Below are positions 16,359 to 25,501 of a stretch of DNA of 64,000 nt, piece by piece; the stretch's first letter is position 1; each line of letters starts with the position of its first letter. Location: the NCBI GenBank assembly GCA_015075405.1, contig JABTUK010000003.1, positions 744,001 through 808,000 of the forward strand, given 5' to 3'. The position numbers and the translations under genes are program-made. Source of the DNA: Anaerolineales bacterium. GTDB lineage: Bacteria; Chloroflexota; Anaerolineae; 4572-78; J111. The notes beneath the pieces were generated by a model. That model was not told the DNA's origin and made no database searches. It saw only the letters and a program-made list of their open reading frames with translations.

Positions 16359-18092
16359 TTGACCTCATTACTGGAGAAAATTAGACGCTGGACTCGTACC
16401 GCTCCCAAAGAAATTCTTGAACAACAGTTAACCACTTCAGTACCTAGACAGCAAAAACCTTCCAATCGTTATCCAGATTGGCCTCAGCTTTTAAAGCATG
16501 AATGGTCGCGCTGGCAGGACGCGGTACAGGCAGCAACCGGCGGCCCGCGTATCTTGATTGCCACCGGCGTGGGAGGACATCTTCCAGTTGTTACCCTGGA
16601 TAGTTTGCTGGCAGTCGCCTTAACCCTACGCGGGGCCGAGGTTCATCTATTACTTTGCGATCAGACTTTGCCGGCCTGTGAGCAGCTTACCTTTCATAAG
16701 GTATCAAATCCGGCCGCTTTTGCCGCGCAAGGCATCTCTGAAAAAACCTGCCGTAGCTGCTTTAATGGCGGGAGCAGCGTTTATCATGCCCTGGGAGTCC
16801 CCTTTCACTTATATGGTGAGTTCATCACCCCTGAGATAAAACAAGGGGTTACAGAGTTGGCTGCGGAAATCCCATTGGCTGAGATCGCCGGGTATCAGCT
16901 CGATGGGCTGCGGATAGGGGAGCATGCCCTGGCCGGAGCTTTGCGTTTTTTTGCGCGCGGTACTTTAGAAAACGAGCCTCTGGCTGAACCTGTTCTACGT
17001 CATTATTTTAAAGCTGCCCTCCTCACTACCGCTGTGGCCCGGCGCTGCCTGCGCCAGTATCACTTTGCCTGCGCCACTTTCCATCATGGTATTTATGTTC
17101 CACAGGGCTTGGTGGGCGAAGTTGCCCGCCAGGAGGGAGTTCGTGTTGCCAACTGGCAGGTGGCCTACCGCAAAAAAAGTTTTATTTTTAGCCATCACGA
17201 TACCTATCATCACACCATGCTGACTGAACCGGTATCTACCTGGGAAAATATAAGCTGGACCCCGCACCTGGAAACTGAGACAATGGATTATCTCAAGAGC
17301 CGCTGGCAGGGAACACGCGACTGGATTTGGTTTCATGAAACTCCCCAAGAGGATTTAGAGGCAATTATCCGCGAGGTTGGGGTGGATTTATCCCGCCCGT
17401 GTATTGGGCTATTAACCAATGTAATGTGGGATGCGCAACTGCACTATCCAGCCAACGCCTTTCCAAATATGAAAGAGTGGATTATCCAAACAATCCAGTA
17501 TTTTGCCCGCCGCCCTGAATTGCAGTTAGTCATTCGCATTCATCCCGCAGAACTGCGCGGCACAGTAAAATCGCGCCAACTGATGGCCGACGAAATTCGC
17601 CAAATTTTTCCTGAGCTGCCGCCGAATGTCTTTGTGATCCCCCCTGAGAGCCAAATCAGCACCTATGTGATGATGGCTCAGTGTAATGCCGTTATTATTT
17701 ATGGCACCAAAACCGGGGTTGAATTGACCAGCATGGGTGTGCCTGTGATTGTGGGGGGAGAAGCCTGGATACGCAATAAAGGGCTTACCCTGGATGCTCG
17801 CTCGATTGATGAATATTTCAAAATTCTCGACCAACTACCTTTCTCGCAGCCGTTAGAGCCGGCAATTATCGAGCGGGGACGCAAGTATGCCTACCATTTT
17901 TTCTTTCGACGCATGATTCCAGTCGCAAGTATAGAACCTACAGAGGAAGCTAAGTCGTACAGAATCCAACTTTCCGGCCTGGATGATTTGCTGCCGGGTA
18001 AAGACCCTGGCCTGGATACTATCTGCAACGGTATTCTGCACGGCTCTGACTTTGTGTATCCGGCGGAGTTGTATACCGTTGGGAGCGTTTGA
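16359..18092 (+). CDS. Capsule-type glycosyltransferase family protein, paralogue 1
   Basis: A 577-residue protein without a confident family name. Two Rossmann-like halves are suggested: ILIATGVGGHLPVVTLDSLL near residues 64-83, and IYGTKTGVELTSMGVPV near 447-463 with GGEAWIRNKG after it. The second motif resembles that of capsule polysaccharide synthesis proteins (GT-B-like). A CRSC pair lies near residue 130, and PQGLVGEVARQEG and NAFPNMKEW are shared with a second full-length paralogue at 32524-34221. The TTG start has AGGAG nine bases upstream. Most likely a glycosyltransferase adding the same or a related sugar; not certain. Confidence 0.65.
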   Translation: MTSLLEKIRRWTRTAPKEILEQQLTTSVPRQQKPSNRYPDWPQLLKHEWSRWQDAVQAATGGPRILIATGVGGHLPVVTLDSLLAVALTLRGAEVHLLLCDQTLPACEQLTFHKVSNPAAFAAQGISEKTCRSCFNGGSSVYHALGVPFHLYGEFITPEIKQGVTELAAEIPLAEIAGYQLDGLRIGEHALAGALRFFARGTLENEPLAEPVLRHYFKAALLTTAVARRCLRQYHFACATFHHGIYVPQGLVGEVARQEGVRVANWQVAYRKKSFIFSHHDTYHHTMLTEPVSTWENISWTPHLETETMDYLKSRWQGTRDWIWFHETPQEDLEAIIREVGVDLSRPCIGLLTNVMWDAQLHYPANAFPNMKEWIIQTIQYFARRPELQLVIRIHPAELRGTVKSRQLMADEIRQIFPELPPNVFVIPPESQISTYVMMAQCNAVIIYGTKTGVELTSMGVPVIVGGEAWIRNKGLTLDARSIDEYFKILDQLPFSQPLEPAIIERGRKYAYHFFFRRMIPVASIEPTEEAKSYRIQLSGLDDLLPGKDPGLDTICNGILHGSDFVYPAELYTVGSV

Positions 18093-18095
18093 GTT

Positions 18096-18818
18096 ATGCC
18101 GGCAGATCACTTTCATAGTTTTGGCAACGCCGTTAATAAGCTTGTCGTAACCCCCGGCCCCCATCGAGTGCGGCGTTGGCTGGCCCTGGCCGGGCGGCGC
18201 ATCCGCGAGTATTGGGAACATCTGGCCGCGCTTGATGCGGTGGAACGCTTTCATGAGCAAGCCATCCTGGGCGCTAATTGCCGTATCGGCTCGCGCGCCT
18301 GGTGCGTCAATCGCGGGGCGCGGGATAACATTCAACTGGGCAACTATGTGGTTTGCCGGGGCCTGTTGCGTTGCGAAAATTTTAGTCCCGGCAAAATTGT
18401 TATTGGTGATTATGTATATATTGGCGATGATTGCCTGCTAAGCTGCGCCGAACGGATTGAAATTGGCACACTGACCTTGCTGGCGCACGGAGTGCAGATT
18501 TTTGACAACGACTCGCATCCCATTGATCCCTATCTTCGGGGACAGGATTTTTTAACCATTCTGGGCCAGCACAAAGGTCCCCGAAATAAGATTGCCAGCA
18601 AACCGGTTAAAATAGGCGAGCGGGCCTGGATTGGTCTGTATGCCATCATTACCAAAGGGGTGCAAATTGGCGATGGCAGTATTGTCGCCGCGGGCAGCGT
18701 CGTCACAGCAGATGTCCCTCCCTTGACCCTTGTCGCCGGCAATCCGGCTCGAGTTGTTAAAGAATTAACTGATTTCTCACTGCCCATAACCGATAAACTC
18801 TTGGAGAAAAGCAAATGA
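18096..18818 (+). CDS. Left-handed beta-helix acyltransferase
   Basis: A 240-residue protein of the WbbJ/NodL hexapeptide group. The imperfect hexapeptide repeats run from about residue 65 to 215 (for example IGDYVYIGDDCLL, IGERAWIGLYAII, IGDGSIVAAGSVV). The conserved DNDSHP near residue 138 carries the catalytic His. It uses acetyl-CoA or similar to acylate a sugar of the glycan. It starts 3 bases after the glycosyltransferase-like gene and its stop overlaps the next start by four bases, so this is a tight operon. Confidence 0.85.
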   Translation: MPADHFHSFGNAVNKLVVTPGPHRVRRWLALAGRRIREYWEHLAALDAVERFHEQAILGANCRIGSRAWCVNRGARDNIQLGNYVVCRGLLRCENFSPGKIVIGDYVYIGDDCLLSCAERIEIGTLTLLAHGVQIFDNDSHPIDPYLRGQDFLTILGQHKGPRNKIASKPVKIGERAWIGLYAIITKGVQIGDGSIVAAGSVVTADVPPLTLVAGNPARVVKELTDFSLPITDKLLEKSK

Positions 18819-19717
18819 ATTGGCTTAAACCGAAACAAAAACAAGATCAAAATAGTAATGCTGGCACTCCGTCAAAAGAAGAACAGGCCGCTTTGTCAGC
18901 CGCCACGATAGTTTATGGTTCTTTGCCGGCCATTAAATTGCGCTCACCCTTACCCAAGGAAGTACCTTTTGTTGCTCAAGCCACTTTTGAGGCCCCAGAA
19001 ATGGGGTATTGGTATCATCCTGTACTGCTGGGTACCAGCACTGTGGAAACTCTGGCTACCAGCCCTGTCTGCCTGCGTCAAGCAATTCAAATTATTGAAA
19101 AACTGGAAAAGGATGATTATGTGCAGTATTTGTTGGCTTACTATCAGGCTGGCCTGGAGCGTTTTGGCGAAGCCTGGCGTTATGCCGATATTGTTACCGT
19201 ACTTTTAGCCGCCGCTCAGTTGATTCGACCCACCAGTTATCTGGAAATAGGCGTGCGTCGAGGACGCAGTATGGCTATGGTGGCCTCTACCTGCCCGGAG
19301 TGCGAGATTGTTGGCTTTGATATTTGGCGAGAAAATTACGCCAGTATGGCCAATCCCGGCCCTGAATTTGTGCAAAGTGAAATCAAAAAAGTGGGCTATC
19401 GCGGGCCTTTAGAGTTGATTAGCGGTAATAGCCACGAAACAGTACCCCGGTATTTTAAGGAGCATCCTGATGCTTTCTTTGATCTGATCACCGTTGATGG
19501 CGACCACTCCGCCAAAGGGGCAGAACAAGATCTACGGGATGTTATGCCCAGAGTAAAAATTGGGGGAATGTTGGTTTTTGATGATATTAGCCATCCAACC
19601 CAGCCCCATTTGCTAGAAGTCTGGCAGCGGGTGGTGGGAGCTAATCGTCAATGGATCACCTGGGAATTTTGTGAGTTAGGCTACGGGGTAGGCATAGCGA
19701 TTCGTAAAGAGGTTTGA
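18815..19717 (+). CDS. Class I methyltransferase (Methyltransf_24 type)
   Basis: A 300-residue soluble enzyme. YLEIGVRRGRSMAMV near residue 142 is SAM motif I, LITVDGDHSAKGAEQDL near 226 is the family-specific motif, and VKIGGMLVFDDISH follows. These are typical for sugar O-methyltransferases of the cephalosporin-hydroxylase-like group. The start overlaps the acyltransferase stop (ATGA). The first 70 residues are a variable extension. Likely target is a hydroxyl on the exported glycan. Confidence 0.78.
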   Translation: MNWLKPKQKQDQNSNAGTPSKEEQAALSAATIVYGSLPAIKLRSPLPKEVPFVAQATFEAPEMGYWYHPVLLGTSTVETLATSPVCLRQAIQIIEKLEKDDYVQYLLAYYQAGLERFGEAWRYADIVTVLLAAAQLIRPTSYLEIGVRRGRSMAMVASTCPECEIVGFDIWRENYASMANPGPEFVQSEIKKVGYRGPLELISGNSHETVPRYFKEHPDAFFDLITVDGDHSAKGAEQDLRDVMPRVKIGGMLVFDDISHPTQPHLLEVWQRVVGANRQWITWEFCELGYGVGIAIRKEV

Positions 19718-19748
19718 TGGGCCTCATTCTACTTAAATCGAGTATGCC

Positions 19749-20660
19749 ATGCGTGTCTTAGTTACAGGTGTAGCGGGATTTCTGGGACGCTACATTGCCC
19801 GAAGTTTTGCCGAGCAAGGCTATGAAGTGGTGGGAATTGACTCATCGTCGCCCGAAAACGCTCCTCTGGCTAATTTATCGAGCTATTACCCTTTAAGACT
19901 TCCTGACTCTTATCTGGGGGAGATCCTTAAACAACATCAGATTCAGCTATGTATTCACAGCGCCGGGCGAGCATCGGTTAATTTTTCTGTGGATAACCCG
20001 GCGTCAGATTTTTCTGCGGGACCCTTGCTTACCTTTGACATATTGAATACCTTGAGAGTGAGCGCCCCTGAATGTCGCTTTATTTTTCTCTCAAGCGCGG
20101 CTATTTATGGCAATCCGACTACTCGGCCCATTCGCGAAGATCACCCTATTGCCCCTCTTTCCCCCTATGGTTTTCATAAGTTACAAAGCGAGCTGATCTG
20201 CCAGGAGTTTAACAAAGTTTATGGGATGCGTACCGCCAGCCTGCGCATTTTCTCTGCTTATGGGCCGGGTCTGCGGCGACAAGTGATTTGGGATATCTGT
20301 CAAAAGGCGCTCACCAAACATGTAGTTACATTACAAGGTACCGGTCAAGAAAGTCGTGATTTTATCCATGCTACAGACATTGCTAAAGCTGTAACTGTGG
20401 TAGCTAAATTTACCCCTATGGAAGGTGAGGTATATAATGTGGCGAGTGGTCGAGAAACCACTATTGCCGAATTAGCCAATATGATCCTGGCAGCTTTAGG
20501 ACTAAATCTTACCCCTCAATTCGATGGGGTGGTTCCACCGGGTACGCCGTTAAATTGGCAAGCCAACATTACCAGGTTAGAAGCCTATGGCTTCACCCCC
20601 ACTATACCCTTGGAAGACGGCCTAAAAACCTTCGTGGAATGGTGTAAAAGAGAGTTATGA
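19749..20660 (+). CDS. NAD-dependent epimerase/dehydratase (extended SDR)
   Basis: A 303-residue nucleotide-sugar modifying SDR. The cofactor loop GVAGFLGRY is at residues 7-15, SSAAIYG near 115 contributes the catalytic Ser, and YGFHK gives the Tyr/Lys pair near 139-143. SRDFIHATDIAKAV is the usual downstream motif. It could be a UDP- or GDP-sugar epimerase, dehydratase or reductase; nothing in the sequence fixes the substrate. It overlaps the next gene by four bases. Confidence 0.82.
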   Translation: MRVLVTGVAGFLGRYIARSFAEQGYEVVGIDSSSPENAPLANLSSYYPLRLPDSYLGEILKQHQIQLCIHSAGRASVNFSVDNPASDFSAGPLLTFDILNTLRVSAPECRFIFLSSAAIYGNPTTRPIREDHPIAPLSPYGFHKLQSELICQEFNKVYGMRTASLRIFSAYGPGLRRQVIWDICQKALTKHVVTLQGTGQESRDFIHATDIAKAVTVVAKFTPMEGEVYNVASGRETTIAELANMILAALGLNLTPQFDGVVPPGTPLNWQANITRLEAYGFTPTIPLEDGLKTFVEWCKREL

Positions 20661-21874
20661 AGAAAATCAGTATCGGATTTAATAACCTGGTTAACCCAGA
20701 ATGGACGGCGGGGGGCAACTATTTAAAGAACCTTTTTATCGCTTTAAGGTCTTTGCCTGACTCTGAACAGCCTGAAATTGTTTTGCTAAACCAAAAATCC
20801 TCCAAAAGCTACGATATGCTGGCCCCCTACGTTGATCGAGTCCTCGACCCCAAATTGGTCAGAGCGGCCGGATTTTTACACAAAAAGTTCGATCTGATTC
20901 GAAAAAGTTTGGGGGTTCAAAAAAAAGCAGAGCACCCTTATTCTCTATTTTTGCGCCAGAATCGGGTTGACTGCCTGTTTTTAAAAGGTATTATTGGCCC
21001 TGGATTTAATGTACCGGTTATATCATGGATTGCAGATTTTCAGTGTCTGCACCTGCCCGAGATGTTCTCACCGGACGAAATCAAGCAACGTTGTAGCATT
21101 TACAGCCGGGTGACTGATTATGCCGATAGCGTTGTTTTAAGCAGTAAAAGCGCCTGGCAGGACCTTGAGCGTTTCGACCCAACCTCTATGGAGAAAGCAA
21201 GGATACTTTCTTTTGTAGCCCATGTACCCAAAGATACTTATGACTCTGACCCAGCCTGGGTCTGCGAGCATTACCACCTCCCCCGACATTTTTTTTATTT
21301 ACCCAACCAATTCTTTAAGCATAAGAATCATCTGGCGGTACTTGAGGCCCTGACGCTGATCAAAGCACAATATCCCCAAATCACTGTAGTCTGTACCGGC
21401 CTCACCGCAGATTTCCGTAATCCTCTTTTCTTTGAAAAATTCCAGGAAATGGTTGCTGAAAGAGGCCTGACAAATCAATTTATCCATTTAGGTGTGGTGC
21501 CGCAGGAACATGTCTACCAGCTTATGCGCCAGGCCCAGGCGGTTTTGCAACCCTCGCTCTTTGAAGGCTGGAGTACCAGTATTGAAGAAGCCAAATCGCT
21601 TGGTAAAGGGATGATCGTCTCAAATCTACCCGTACATTGTGAACAGAATCCACCTGGCTCAATCTTTTTTAACCCCAATAAACCTGAGGAACTGGCCGCC
21701 TGCCTGGTTAAGTTCTTTCAAGAAAAGGCCCCTGGCCCAGATTATGAGCTGGAAGCGCAAGCGCAAAAGGAACTATTACCCCGCACCCAAAAATTTGGGC
21801 AGATTTTTATGGATATTGTTAAATCCGCTCATTCAAATGGCTCTCAGCGGGGTCTTTTTCGACGGCTTTATTAA
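20657..21874 (+). CDS. Glycosyltransferase family 4
   Basis: A 405-residue GT-B enzyme. The C-terminal nucleotide-binding half has LPNQFFKHKNH (near 215) and AVLQPSLFEGWSTSIEEAKS (near 295-314), the E-x7-E type motif of GT4 with the first Glu in FEGW. NLPVHCEQNP follows. The N-terminal half starts with GFNNLVNPEWTAGGNYLKNL. Retaining transfer from a nucleotide sugar is expected. Start overlaps the epimerase stop (ATGA). Confidence 0.83.
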   Translation: MKKISIGFNNLVNPEWTAGGNYLKNLFIALRSLPDSEQPEIVLLNQKSSKSYDMLAPYVDRVLDPKLVRAAGFLHKKFDLIRKSLGVQKKAEHPYSLFLRQNRVDCLFLKGIIGPGFNVPVISWIADFQCLHLPEMFSPDEIKQRCSIYSRVTDYADSVVLSSKSAWQDLERFDPTSMEKARILSFVAHVPKDTYDSDPAWVCEHYHLPRHFFYLPNQFFKHKNHLAVLEALTLIKAQYPQITVVCTGLTADFRNPLFFEKFQEMVAERGLTNQFIHLGVVPQEHVYQLMRQAQAVLQPSLFEGWSTSIEEAKSLGKGMIVSNLPVHCEQNPPGSIFFNPNKPEELAACLVKFFQEKAPGPDYELEAQAQKELLPRTQKFGQIFMDIVKSAHSNGSQRGLFRRLY

Positions 21875-21937
21875 GGATACCCCGAAATCGAATAGCTCAA
21901 AGATTGATAAGGAAATGCGGCTAGCCAGGGCATAAGT

Positions 21938-23014
21938 ATGTCATTACAAGTTGATCCGATCATAATTTATACAATGGGTAAGGTTGGCTCAATCTCTCTA
22001 TATGAAGCTTTAACAGCCCTAAAACTTGATCATCCTATTTATCACACCCACAATCTGACCGAAGATGATATTGCCAAACTACAAGAAGCAATTGACAACG
22101 AGATAGATGTAGTTCGTCTTTCCAAAAAAATAGAGGAAATCAAACAGCTTCGCCAACTGGTGTATGCCAGAGACGGCCAACGGTGTAAGGTTATAACCCT
22201 GGTGAGAGATCCAATTGCCTGGGCTATATCCGCTCTTTTTCAAAGTATTGAGAGAAAATTTCCAGATTTAAACCTCGAAGACGACCCTTCTATAAACTTA
22301 GAAAAAGCACAACAGATTTTTGAACACAGGCAAGAAGACCTCTATACATTAGCATCAACCTGGTTTGATACAAAAATCAAAAATGTGTTTGGCATTGATG
22401 TCTTTTCTACCGACGATTTTCCCAAAGCAAAAGGCTATAACATTTATCAGGGAGAACACGCAGACCTGTTGTTAATTAGACTCGAGAGTCTTAATAGCTG
22501 TTACTATAATGCCCTTAAAGAATTCTTAAACATTGACTTGCTTGATTTGCCGTATAAGAACACGGCAAGTGATAAAACCTACCAATCGCTCTACCACACA
22601 TTTGTAAAATCTGTAAATTTATCTCCAGGTTTTATTGAGAGAATGTGTGCTATGCAGTACGTCCAATATTTTTATAGTCAAGAAGAAATTGAGTGGTTCA
22701 AGTTAAAGTGGGGTGATCCGAGAGTTCGCAAAGAAATTGAGCGTATCAGAGCCGAGACAAAGCAACACTATAAATTCAAATTTGAGGATTGGAAAGTCCA
22801 GGCAGAACATTGGAAAACAGAAGCCCAAGCTGCTAAAGCCAGGGTGGAACATTGGAAAACAGAAGCCCAAGCTGCTAAAGCCAGGGCGGAACATTGGAAA
22901 ACAGAAGCTAAACTTGGTACTATTAGCCGGATTAAGCGACAAATTCGGCGGCGTATCGCTAATGTTTTGGGGCTAAATACATATGTCTCAACCGAGCAAA
23001 ATTTCCGAGATTAA
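21938..23014 (+). CDS. NKWYS-type capsular polysaccharide protein with tandem C-terminal repeats
   Basis: A 358-residue protein. IIIYTMGKVGSISLYEAL (residues 8-25) and VITLVRDPIAWAISALFQ (near 86-103) match the putative capsular polysaccharide synthesis family (NKWYS, PF10364), which looks like a distant sulfotransferase: the first motif would bind phosphosulfate and the VRDP the 3'-phosphate. After the globular part (to about residue 270) comes a coiled coil containing a 14-residue tandem repeat EHWKTEAQAAKAR(V/A), two full copies and a partial third, encoded by nearly identical 42-base repeats at about 22806-22909. Activity is inferred only from family resemblance. Confidence 0.72.
   Translation: MSLQVDPIIIYTMGKVGSISLYEALTALKLDHPIYHTHNLTEDDIAKLQEAIDNEIDVVRLSKKIEEIKQLRQLVYARDGQRCKVITLVRDPIAWAISALFQSIERKFPDLNLEDDPSINLEKAQQIFEHRQEDLYTLASTWFDTKIKNVFGIDVFSTDDFPKAKGYNIYQGEHADLLLIRLESLNSCYYNALKEFLNIDLLDLPYKNTASDKTYQSLYHTFVKSVNLSPGFIERMCAMQYVQYFYSQEEIEWFKLKWGDPRVRKEIERIRAETKQHYKFKFEDWKVQAEHWKTEAQAAKARVEHWKTEAQAAKARAEHWKTEAKLGTISRIKRQIRRRIANVLGLNTYVSTEQNFRD
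22806..22909 (+). repeat. In-gene 42-bp tandem repeat
   Basis: The unit gaacattggaaaacagaagc...gctaaagccaggg is repeated with one-base changes, two full units and a third partial one. It encodes a coiled-coil heptad-pair of 14 residues and probably varies in copy number between strains. Confidence 0.85.
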
Positions 23015-23025
23015 CAAAAAATAAC

Positions 23026-24261
23026 ATGGTAAAACAAAAGCCCCGCGTTTGTTTTGGGCTAACGCTTTACAACAACGCCAAATACCTGCCCGAAGCCATT
23101 GAGTCTTTACTGAGTCAAACTTATAGTGATTTCTCACTTGTTGCAGTAGATGACTGTTCCAGCGACGGAACTGAAGAAATCATGCGGCAGTATATTGCCA
23201 GGGATAAGCGGATTCGTTACTTTCGCAACGAAACCAGAATGGGGATGATTGCCACCTGGCGGACAGCTTTTTACAAGGCTTATGAATTTCGCCCTGACTA
23301 TTTTGCCTGGGCCAGCGATCACGACCGCTGGCATGCCGATTGGCTCAAGTACCATGTTCATACGCTGAACGAATATACTGAAGTGGTATTAGCTTATCCC
23401 CAAACCGTTCCCATTTCAGCGGATGGTACTCGTTTACCCCTGGAACAGCCCGAACCTACCGATACCTACGGGTTATCTAAGTTGGATCACCTGTATCAAG
23501 TTTGCCGGCACACGCGCGGCTTTGGGAACATGATTTACGGCTTGTTCAAGGTTGAGCCGCTCCTGAAGGCAGGTGTCTTCCGCTATCTCACCTTGCCTGA
23601 CAGATTGGCCATTATAGAGATAAGCGCTTATGGCCCTATAAAACATATCTCCCAAGAGTTATGGTATCGGCGTTATTTTGATGTTCCCAGTTATGTAGAT
23701 ACGCTGGACGCTCAGGGGGGACGATTGTTTGGACCGTCTCCTGTGCCTTTCCACGCCCAGTTTCCATTCATTGCTCATACCGTAAGTCTCGCGCTTTCGC
23801 TGAGTCTGTGGCCGCCGGATAAAGACTATTCGAACTTCTCAACCGGGCTACTCATGGCCCTGCTCTACTGGGAAGCTCACAAAGAAAAGTATATCCAGAA
23901 AGAACTGGAGCGGCTGCGGGAAATACTGGCAGAAAAACCGGGCCAGACTGTGAATTGGTCTCAATCGCCCCAGAATGTACAGCACGAGGGCATTCATACC
24001 GCCACTCGTGAAATTGGCGTTGTCACTCAATCACTTTTGGAACAACACAATATTGCCCTGGGCCACTTTTCCGAGGTTCATAATGTTCTAACCCTGGCGA
24101 CAATGCTGTTTCATTATTCAAATGCTCTGGGACTTGACGACATCACCAGGCAAGCCGGGGTTAAACAGAAATGGCCATCGCCGACTAACCCCAGTCTTTG
24201 GGTGCGCGCCAGGCGTAGATTACGGTTGGCCCTTTCCAAACTTATATCTCATTACAGCTAA
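23026..24261 (+). CDS. Glycosyltransferase family 2
   Basis: A 411-residue GT-A enzyme. FGLTLYNNAKYLPEAIESLL (residues 9-28) and SLVAVDDCSSDGTEEIM (near 36-52) are the nucleotide-binding start of GT2 enzymes, and WASDHDRWH near 95 would be the metal-binding DxD equivalent. The C-terminal 150 residues are a less common helical extension. It would transfer a sugar from a nucleotide donor to the growing glycan. No transmembrane segment is evident. Confidence 0.85.
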   Translation: MVKQKPRVCFGLTLYNNAKYLPEAIESLLSQTYSDFSLVAVDDCSSDGTEEIMRQYIARDKRIRYFRNETRMGMIATWRTAFYKAYEFRPDYFAWASDHDRWHADWLKYHVHTLNEYTEVVLAYPQTVPISADGTRLPLEQPEPTDTYGLSKLDHLYQVCRHTRGFGNMIYGLFKVEPLLKAGVFRYLTLPDRLAIIEISAYGPIKHISQELWYRRYFDVPSYVDTLDAQGGRLFGPSPVPFHAQFPFIAHTVSLALSLSLWPPDKDYSNFSTGLLMALLYWEAHKEKYIQKELERLREILAEKPGQTVNWSQSPQNVQHEGIHTATREIGVVTQSLLEQHNIALGHFSEVHNVLTLATMLFHYSNALGLDDITRQAGVKQKWPSPTNPSLWVRARRRLRLALSKLISHYS

Positions 24262-24268
24262 TGGATAT

Positions 24269-24370
24269 ACTCAGTAGATCCAATTTTCGAGGACACGAAG
24301 CGGGCACGCCCACGTGCCGAACGGAGCCGCACGTGGGCGTGCTGGCTTCTCAAATTTGGATACACTGATG
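24269..24370. repeat. Long imperfect hairpin between glycosyltransferase and neuB
   Basis: A perfect 14-bp stem (GCACGCCCACGTGC at 24304-24317 with GCACGTGGGCGTGC at 24329-24342) is extended outward by GAAGC/GCTTC and by ATCCAATTTT/AAATTTGGAT. The whole structure fills the gap between the two genes. It is a different sequence family from the other palindromes and may be an insertion-derived element or a processing/termination site. No T-run follows. Confidence 0.75.
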
Positions 24371-24436
24371 CTCTTAATTTTCCAGTGGTCATGCAAAAAT
24401 CTGCCAGCCTCAAAAACTTTAAAAGCAAGGTGAGTT

Positions 24437-25501
24437 ATGAAACGAGAATTAATCATTGAAAATAAAGTAGTTGACGACAACAGCGATTGCTATGTCATCG
24501 CTGAAATTGGTCACAACCACCAGGGCGACCTGGAAAAAGCTAAAGAGATGTTTCGGGTGGCCAAGGAGTGTGGGGCCGATGCCGTCAAACTCCAAAAACG
24601 AGACAATCGCAGCCTATATACCAAGGCCGGTTATAACCGGCCTTATGATAACCGCAACAGTTTCGGCGCAACTTATGGCGAACACCGCGAAGCGCTGGAG
24701 TTTGGCCGCGACGAATACATCGAGCTGAGGCAGTATGCGCGAGAGTTGGGCATTACCATGTTTGCCACCGCCTGGGATTTTGCCAGCGCCGACTTCCTGG
24801 CCGAATTGGAGATGCCTGTCTTCAAAATTGCCTCCGGCGACTTAAAGAGCATCCCTTTGCTCACCTATATCGCCCAGTTTCAAAAGCCCATCATCCTCAG
24901 CACCGGCGGCGGCTCCATGGAAGATGTGCTGCGCGCTTACGAAGCCATCATGCCCATCAATCCGCAATTAGCCATTTTACAATGCACGGCAGGCTATCCT
25001 TGCGAATTTGAGGAACTCAACCTGCGGGTTATTACGACTTTTCGTGAGCGTTTCCCGCAGAATGTCATCGGCTTTTCATCCCATGATAACGGCATTGCCA
25101 TGGCCGTAGCCGCTTACGTATTGGGGGCGCGTATTGTCGAAAAGCACTTTACCCTTAATCACACCTGGAAAGGCACCGATCATCCTTTCTCGCTAGAGCC
25201 GATTGGTCTGCGCAAAATGGTCCGTGATCTGCGGCGAACGCAGGTTGCTTTTGGCGATGGGATAAAACATACCTATCCTAGCGAGCGCGACCCAATTCTC
25301 AAAATGGGTAAAAAATTGGTAGCAGCCCGCGCTTTGCCGGCTGGACATGCCTTGCGCCGGGAAGATATCGCCCTCAAGTCACCCGGCGATGGCCTGCCGC
25401 CATACGAGTTGAGCAAAATTGTGGGCCGGACTCTCATTCGGGATCTGGACGAAGACGATAATATCACCTTTGAGGTTCTTAATGGCGCTTACACCGGCTG
25501 A
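24437..25501 (+). CDS. neuB: Nonulosonic acid synthase (NeuB/SpsE family)
   Basis: Condenses phosphoenolpyruvate with an aldose or aldose phosphate to form a nine-carbon 3-deoxy-2-ulosonic acid. The 354-residue protein has the (beta/alpha)8 barrel starting at VIAEIGHNHQGDLEKA, with KLQKRDN, KIASGDLKSIPLL and GFSSHDNG later, and a C-terminal SAF (antifreeze-like) domain from about residue 292 (GKKLVAARALPAGHALRRED). These are NeuB/LegI/PseI features. The usual NeuC hydrolysing epimerase is missing from the window, and a KdsC-like phosphatase overlaps the gene end. That arrangement is more like phosphorylated-acceptor (NANS, KDN-9-P) synthases. Confidence 0.88.
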   Translation: MKRELIIENKVVDDNSDCYVIAEIGHNHQGDLEKAKEMFRVAKECGADAVKLQKRDNRSLYTKAGYNRPYDNRNSFGATYGEHREALEFGRDEYIELRQYARELGITMFATAWDFASADFLAELEMPVFKIASGDLKSIPLLTYIAQFQKPIILSTGGGSMEDVLRAYEAIMPINPQLAILQCTAGYPCEFEELNLRVITTFRERFPQNVIGFSSHDNGIAMAVAAYVLGARIVEKHFTLNHTWKGTDHPFSLEPIGLRKMVRDLRRTQVAFGDGIKHTYPSERDPILKMGKKLVAARALPAGHALRREDIALKSPGDGLPPYELSKIVGRTLIRDLDEDDNITFEVLNGAYTG

